NCBI RefSeq assembly: GCF_022347565.1
Contig: NZ_JAKRGH010000022.1
Span: 20,373-84,372, forward strand
DNA length: 64,000 nucleotides
Source of the DNA: Vibrio sp. Of7-15
Lineage (GTDB): Bacteria > Pseudomonadota > Gammaproteobacteria > Enterobacterales > Vibrionaceae
Direction: 5' to 3'
The position numbers and the translations under genes were made by a program. Positions within the stretch are counted from its first letter, which is position 1. Every line of letters begins with the position of its first letter. The notes under the pieces were generated by a model that made no database searches, was not told the DNA's origin, and worked only from the letters and a program-made list of their open reading frames with translations. This document shows, piece after piece, positions 59,530 to 64,000 of the stretch.

Positions 59530-60945
59530 TTATGTCAGTAGAAAAGCGCCAAGATAAACTAGGGCTAAGCCGAGTAATCCCAGGATTATGCCGGTTTTGG
59601 CCATGTCTTTACTTTCTATTAGCCCTGTAGAGTACGCTAAGGAGTTTGGCGGGGTGGATACTGGAAGGATCATACCGAGTGAGGCTGAAAAGGCCACCAC
59701 AACCAAGACTCCTTGTAGCCCTCCTATACTGGCTAAGCTTTCCATTGAGACCGCAATGGCAGCTGCAATGGGCATCAGTAAGTTGGCAGTGGCAGTGTTC
59801 GACATAAAGTTTGCCATTAGCCAGCATACTATGGATAAGGTTAGCACAACAGAGATAGGCGATAGGCTTTCATAATCAATGGCATGTGCGAGGGCATGAG
59901 CAAGGCCTGTTTTATCCAGAGCGATACCAATGGCGATACCGCCCGCAACCAGCCACAGCACATCCCAGTTGATGAGTTTTAATTCCTCTTTACCCATGAT
60001 CCCCGTTAGGGTAAATACAGCAAGAGGAATGATTGAAACCACATAGGTATTCATGCCGTGCAGCTTGGTGGTCATCCATAGCAGAATGGTGGCCGAAAAC
60101 GTAATGTACACCACAATGGCACGCCAGTTTTTTTGAAAGGAGCCATTTAAGTTAAGCTCCATTTTCTCTTGTGAGGTTGGGAATAACTTTTGTAATAACC
60201 ACCAGGCAAATGACAGCTGGATGATCACAAAAGGTAGGCCCATCATCATCCAACTTAAAAAGTCGATGCTGTTATCACCGGTTAAGTACTGTAGAGCAAT
60301 GGCATTAGGGGGAGTACCAATTGGGGTGGCAATGCCGCCCGTGTTAGCGGCAATGGGAATGCATAATACTAAGGCCTTAATGCCCAAATCACCTTTTGGT
60401 GCAGAAGCCACAATTGGGCCGAGCAGTGCCAACATCATGACGGTGGTGGCGGTATTGGACATAAACATGGAAAACACCGCTGTGATTAGCATTAGCCCTA
60501 ACATGATAAAGCGTGGCTGAGTGCCAAAAGGTTTGAGTAACACTCGGGCTAAGTTGTTATCTAACTCGTACTTTGCGGCTGAGATCGCAAGGGCAAATCC
60601 GCCCATGAAAAGAATAATGATTGGCGAAGAAAAAGCGCTGAAAATGTCGGTGTATTGCATGAGCTCACCGAGCTGGTGGCCTTCGGGAACCTCTCGAAAT
60701 AGATGAAGCCCTTTATCAGAGATCATAATGAGTTCTAGAGCGATGATCAGAATCGACGTCGCAAAGACAGGAACCGGTTCTAAGACCCACAATAGGGCAG
60801 CTAAGACAAAAATAGCCAATAAGCGGTGCTGGATTAAGGTGAGGTCTTCAATCGGCAGAGCATCGATGGGGATCAGTAAAATGGCGATGGGAATGGCGAA
60901 AGAGATAAACAGCTTAATTAATGTGGCAGGGCTTATTCGTGTCAT
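59530..60945 (-). CDS. SLC13/DASS-family sodium-dicarboxylate symporter
   Basis: A 471-residue inner-membrane transporter of the divalent anion:sodium symporter family. The two substrate/sodium motifs are MFMSNTATTVMMLALLGP and MANFMSNTATANLLMPIAAA, the conserved SNT repeats; GIATPIGTPPNAIAL and LPVSTPPNSLAYSTG are the companion loops. It probably takes up succinate or related C4/C5 dicarboxylates. It is followed by a glycerophosphodiesterase gene on the same strand. Confidence 0.9.
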   Translation of the reverse strand: MTRISPATLIKLFISFAIPIAILLIPIDALPIEDLTLIQHRLLAIFVLAALLWVLEPVPVFATSILIIALELIMISDKGLHLFREVPEGHQLGELMQYTDIFSAFSSPIIILFMGGFALAISAAKYELDNNLARVLLKPFGTQPRFIMLGLMLITAVFSMFMSNTATTVMMLALLGPIVASAPKGDLGIKALVLCIPIAANTGGIATPIGTPPNAIALQYLTGDNSIDFLSWMMMGLPFVIIQLSFAWWLLQKLFPTSQEKMELNLNGSFQKNWRAIVVYITFSATILLWMTTKLHGMNTYVVSIIPLAVFTLTGIMGKEELKLINWDVLWLVAGGIAIGIALDKTGLAHALAHAIDYESLSPISVVLTLSIVCWLMANFMSNTATANLLMPIAAAIAVSMESLASIGGLQGVLVVVAFSASLGMILPVSTPPNSLAYSTGLIESKDMAKTGIILGLLGLALVYLGAFLLT

Positions 60946-61033
60946 AAGTCTCAGATTCTAAAGCGATAGGATATGAGAACAGAATAAGTATTTTGGTGAT
61001 AAATACCTCGACGGAGGTAGAGTTTTGATCAAA

Positions 61034-61064
61034 AAAGAGGAGCGATAGAGCTCCTCTTTGCGTT
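61034..61064 (-). terminator. Terminator of psd
   Basis: On the minus strand AAAGAGGAGC and GCTCCTCTTT pair perfectly around six bases and are followed by TTT. It lies about 24 bases after the psd stop. Confidence 0.85.
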
Positions 61065-61087
61065 TCGTCAAACTTTATAACTGAATA

Positions 61088-61960
61088 TTAATCGTTCGCT
61101 TCCGCTTTTTGAGCATAAGGTGTGCCCATGCGAGTGGTGACGTTATTTGCCATGCTCTGATCAAAGGTGATTTGATCTTTAGCGAATAAGTTAATCACCG
61201 TAGAGCCTAGCTTAAAGCGACCCATTTCTTCGCCTTTCTTCAAGACAACGGCTTCAGTTCCTTCGGCAGGGTAATCCCAGCGACGGATATCCGCCCCAGT
61301 TGGTGGGGTGATTGTGCCAGCCCAGACTGTTTCAACGCTGCCTACAATGGTTGCACCAACCAGAACTTGTGCCATTGGGCCAAATTCCGTATCAAAAATA
61401 CATACTACACGCTCGTTACGTGCAAATAGGTTCTCTACATTTTCAGCCGTTAATGGGTTAACCGAAAAAAGATCGCCAGGAACGTAAATCATTTGGCGTA
61501 GTGTGCCATCACATGGCATGTGCACGCGGTGGTAATCACGAGGTGATAAGTATAGGGTTGCAAAATCACCATTCGTAAACTCTTCGGCCAATTGTGCATC
61601 GCCACCCAAAAGCTGCTGAGCTGAGAAGTTATGGCCTTTCGCTTGGATAAGCTCACCATTAGTGATTGGGCCAAACTGGCTTACACATGCATCAGCAGGA
61701 TGAACCATCACGTTCTCGCCTTCAGTGATAGGGCGCATGCCTGGTTTTAGTTCACGAACAAAAAAGTCGTTGAAGGTTTTGTATGCAGCAGGATCCGGAT
61801 TAAGCGCTTCGCTCATGTCCACTTTGTAGCGGCCAATGAACCAGCGAATGACCGCAGTTGTCCAGCCGCCAGCTTCTGTTGATGCTAATTTACCGGTTAG
61901 TCGGGTTAAGCCATGTTGTGGGATGCAATATTGCAAGCCTACTTTGATTTTATCTAGCAC
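61088..61960 (-). CDS. psd: Phosphatidylserine decarboxylase proenzyme
   Basis: Psd makes phosphatidylethanolamine at the inner membrane. It self-cleaves at Gly-Ser to form a pyruvoyl group; the cleavage motif [13 protein letters not shown] is near the C-terminus. [19 protein letters not shown] and [20 protein letters not shown] are family stretches. The frame is open to a GTG at 61993 with a good AAGGA site. I use the GTG at 61960 because [20 protein letters not shown] then aligns with known starts; the ribosome site favours 61993. About 290 or 301 residues. It lies downstream of rsgA. Confidence 0.95.
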   Translation of the reverse strand: MLDKIKVGLQYCIPQHGLTRLTGKLASTEAGGWTTAVIRWFIGRYKVDMSEALNPDPAAYKTFNDFFVRELKPGMRPITEGENVMVHPADACVSQFGPITNGELIQAKGHNFSAQQLLGGDAQLAEEFTNGDFATLYLSPRDYHRVHMPCDGTLRQMIYVPGDLFSVNPLTAENVENLFARNERVVCIFDTEFGPMAQVLVGATIVGSVETVWAGTITPPTGADIRRWDYPAEGTEAVVLKKGEEMGRFKLGSTVINLFAKDQITFDQSMANNVTTRMGTPYAQKAEAND

Positions 61961-62086
61961 GATACCGTCCAAAAATTTCAATTTTTTCAACACACTAGCT
62001 ATTCCTTGAGCATCAAGGAGGCAGCCGGAGGTGCAAATACTACCGAAAATGAATGTTAAAGTCAGTGTTTGAAATGGATCTGACTG

Positions 62087-63145
62087 TTACAAATCTGCTT
62101 TCTTATTGCGAGAAAACTGACGATTAGCTTTGTTTTCACTCATGCTTTCGATTATACGGTGGTAGTTATCAAAACGTACTGAGGTAATTTTTCCGTCTTC
62201 CACCGCTTCTCTTAGTACACAGCCCGGATCGTCTTTGTGTTTACAGTCTCGGAACTTACAAGCGCCAATGAAGGGCCTAAATTCTGTAAATGCCTCGGTA
62301 ATTTGATCTGCTTCTAAATGCCATAAACCAAATTCACGAACTCCTGGAGAGTCAATGAGATCACCGCCATGGGGGAAGTGATACAAGCGAGAGGCCGTAG
62401 TAGTGTGCTGACCTAGCCCTGAGTTTTCAGAAATTGCTCCTTCCTCAACATTTAGCTCTGGCAACAAAGCATTCACTAAGCTCGATTTACCCACACCAGA
62501 TTGACCAACAAAAATGTTGATGTGATCTTTTAGGTAAGTTTCTAAATCGGTAATACCAACACCAGTTTCGCGGCTAACCAGCAAAACAGGGTAACCAATA
62601 TCTTGGTATAGGCTAAGCTGCTTTTTAACTTCTTCTTCCTCTGAATCACTTAAAAGGTCTATCTTATTAAGGACAATAAGTGGTTTTATATTGAGAGTTT
62701 CAGAAGCGATCAGGTAGCGGTCGATGATGTTCAGTGAAAGTTCTGGTAACACTGAGGAGACAATAACCATTTGGTTTACGTTCGCGGCAACAGGTTTAAT
62801 GCCATCGTAGTAGTCTGGACGAGTGAGTACCGACTGGCGAGGCTGAACAGCTTCGACAACGCCAGAGATCCCTGCCAGTACTTCAGTACCAGGGCGCCAG
62901 ATCACTTTATCGCCAGATACCAATGTCTCGATACCGCGGCGTAAATTACAACGGTGGATTTCTCCGCTATCAGGGTCCTCGATATCAGCATGCTGACCAA
63001 AACGTGTAATAACCAGCCCTTCTTTGGCTGATTCTAATAGGGATTCATCCCATTGCACGCTGTCTTCTGGGCGAGCTAATCGTTTCTTTTGGTTAGTACG
63101 AACGCGGCGTACCTGACCTTTTGTGAGCTTTTTCTTCTTTGCCAC
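62087..63145 (-). CDS. rsgA: Ribosome small-subunit assembly GTPase RsgA
   Basis: RsgA is a circularly permuted GTPase that checks late 30S maturation. An OB-fold precedes the GTPase. The order of motifs is permuted: LNKID (G4), then [14 protein letters not shown] (G1), then DSPGVREF (G3). The zinc finger [14 protein letters not shown] follows. Length about 352 residues. The frame opens with GTG at 63160; I use the GTG at 63145 ([14 protein letters not shown]), which matches the family N-terminus. It is divergent from orn, the usual rsgA-orn arrangement. Confidence 0.96.
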   Translation of the reverse strand: MAKKKKLTKGQVRRVRTNQKKRLARPEDSVQWDESLLESAKEGLVITRFGQHADIEDPDSGEIHRCNLRRGIETLVSGDKVIWRPGTEVLAGISGVVEAVQPRQSVLTRPDYYDGIKPVAANVNQMVIVSSVLPELSLNIIDRYLIASETLNIKPLIVLNKIDLLSDSEEEEVKKQLSLYQDIGYPVLLVSRETGVGITDLETYLKDHINIFVGQSGVGKSSLVNALLPELNVEEGAISENSGLGQHTTTASRLYHFPHGGDLIDSPGVREFGLWHLEADQITEAFTEFRPFIGACKFRDCKHKDDPGCVLREAVEDGKITSVRFDNYHRIIESMSENKANRQFSRNKKADL

Positions 63146-63226
63146 GGTTAATTGATTCACTTTTGTTGGCTTTCACTGTCAGCTAGGTATCATACATGGT
63201 TTAGTCACAAAATAGGCAATACCTAT

Positions 63227-63772
63227 ATGTCATTCAGCGATCAAAATTTAATTTGGATGGATTTAGAGATGACAGGACTTGATCCTGAAACTCATAAAAT
63301 CATTGAAATAGCGACCATAGTTACCGATGCTCAGTTAAATATCTTAGCAGAGGGCCCTGTGCTTGCTATTCATCAGCCAGATGCTGAATTGGATAAAATG
63401 GATGAATGGTGTACAACCACACACACAGGAAGTGGTTTAGTTGAACGTGTTAAAAACAGTAATATCACGGAGCAGCAAGCTATTGAGCAAACCATTCATT
63501 TCTTAGAGCAGTGGGTACCGAAAGGTATTTCACCTATTTGTGGTAACAGTATTGGGCAAGATCGTCGTTTCTTATATAAACACATGCCAGAGCTGGAAGA
63601 GTACTTTCACTATCGTTACATTGATGTAAGTACGATTAAAGAACTGACTCGTCGTTGGAAACCTGAAACATTAAAAGGCTTTAGCAAGTCTGGAAGTCAC
63701 CTAGCGTTGGATGATATTCGGGAGTCTATTGCTGAATTGCAGTTCTACCGCCAGAACATTTTTAATATTTGA
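63227..63772 (+). CDS. orn: Oligoribonuclease
   Basis: Orn degrades very short RNAs to mononucleotides, including pGpG from cyclic-di-GMP turnover. DEDDh motifs are [14 protein letters not shown], then [15 protein letters not shown] and [14 protein letters not shown]. The frame opens at 63152, but the ATG at 63227 ([19 protein letters not shown]) is the family start, giving 181 residues as in E. coli. It is divergent from rsgA and followed by tRNA-Gly. Confidence 0.97.
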   Translation: MSFSDQNLIWMDLEMTGLDPETHKIIEIATIVTDAQLNILAEGPVLAIHQPDAELDKMDEWCTTTHTGSGLVERVKNSNITEQQAIEQTIHFLEQWVPKGISPICGNSIGQDRRFLYKHMPELEEYFHYRYIDVSTIKELTRRWKPETLKGFSKSGSHLALDDIRESIAELQFYRQNIFNI

Positions 63773-63901
63773 TGGTGAAATAAGCAAACTGGTTTGAAAT
63801 GAAAAAAAAGTGATCTTTTTTCAAAGAAACACTTGCATCATCCAGTTTTGCTCTTATAATTCGCAGCCCTGTAGAGATGTTTCAGTCTCTAGAGATGCAA
63901 A

Positions 63902-63977
63902 GCGACACTAGCTCAGCTGGTAGAGCGCAACCTTGCCAAGGTTGAGGTCACGAGTTCGAACCTCGTGTGTCGCTCCA
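63902..63977 (+). tRNA. tRNA-Gly (GCC)
   Basis: Acceptor arms GCGACAC and GTGTCGC, the D-loop AGCTCAGCTGG, the anticodon stem-loop CAACC-TTGCCAA-GGTTG with anticodon GCC, the T-loop GTTCGAA, discriminator T and encoded CCA are all present in 76 bases. It follows orn, as in E. coli, where several tRNA-Gly copies follow; more copies may lie beyond the window. Confidence 0.98.
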
Positions 63978-64000
63978 AATTGTTCTTATGGCATTTTAAA

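Overview
The window looks like chromosome I of a marine gammaproteobacterium of the family Vibrionaceae, most likely Vibrio or a close relative. Most proteins are close in sequence and order to Vibrio housekeeping genes: purHD, zntR, dusB-fis, prmA, aroQ-accBC, acs with the CrbS/CrbR acetate switch, dsbD, aspA-dcuA, groESL, efp with epmA and epmB, frdABCD, psd, rsgA, orn and tRNA-Gly. The species cannot be fixed from reading alone.

Layout. Positions 1-9250 hold purine synthesis (purD partial, purH), the zinc regulator zntR, a small repeat-containing protein of unknown role, dusB-fis, prmA and the aroQ-accB-accC operon. Positions 9750-20320 are an accessory, AT-richer island. Positions 21000-34400 hold acetate scavenging (acs, actP-yjcH) with its probable regulators CrbS and CrbR, an exonuclease/DUF294 pair, an MFS transporter and MarC. 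Positions 34600-45500 hold dsbD, a LysR regulator, dcuA and aspA, fxsA, a MATE pump and groESL under a heat-shock promoter. Positions 45700-55600 hold the EF-P modification genes epmB, efp and epmA, an AraC/EamA divergent pair, two tandem paralogous lipoproteins and frdABCD with a perfect CRP site upstream. Positions 55800-64000 hold an EamA permease, a chemoreceptor, a glycerophosphodiesterase, a dicarboxylate symporter, psd, rsgA, orn and tRNA-Gly(GCC).

Main finding. The island at 9750-20320 is a quorum-sensing-linked biosynthetic cluster. A LuxR receptor gene is followed on the same strand by an eight-gene operon whose first gene is a LuxI-type acyl-homoserine lactone synthase. Then come a DAO-family FAD oxidase, a PrmC-like methyltransferase, an alpha-oxoamine synthase, an AroQ-type mutase, a fused aminodeoxychorismate synthase, a TyrA-like dehydrogenase and a 14-helix MFS exporter. 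The last three biosynthetic enzymes match a PapABC route from chorismate to p-aminophenylpyruvate. The sequence supports this directly: the PIKGT lysine in PapA, and in PapC the loss of the TyrA catalytic His. A 20-bp lux-box-like palindrome sits at the expected place upstream of luxI. Inferred product: a p-aminophenylalanine-derived alpha-aminoketone, or the pyrazine formed from it, further methylated or oxidised and exported at high cell density. The island sits between aroQ and acs, with decayed coding fragments at both edges.
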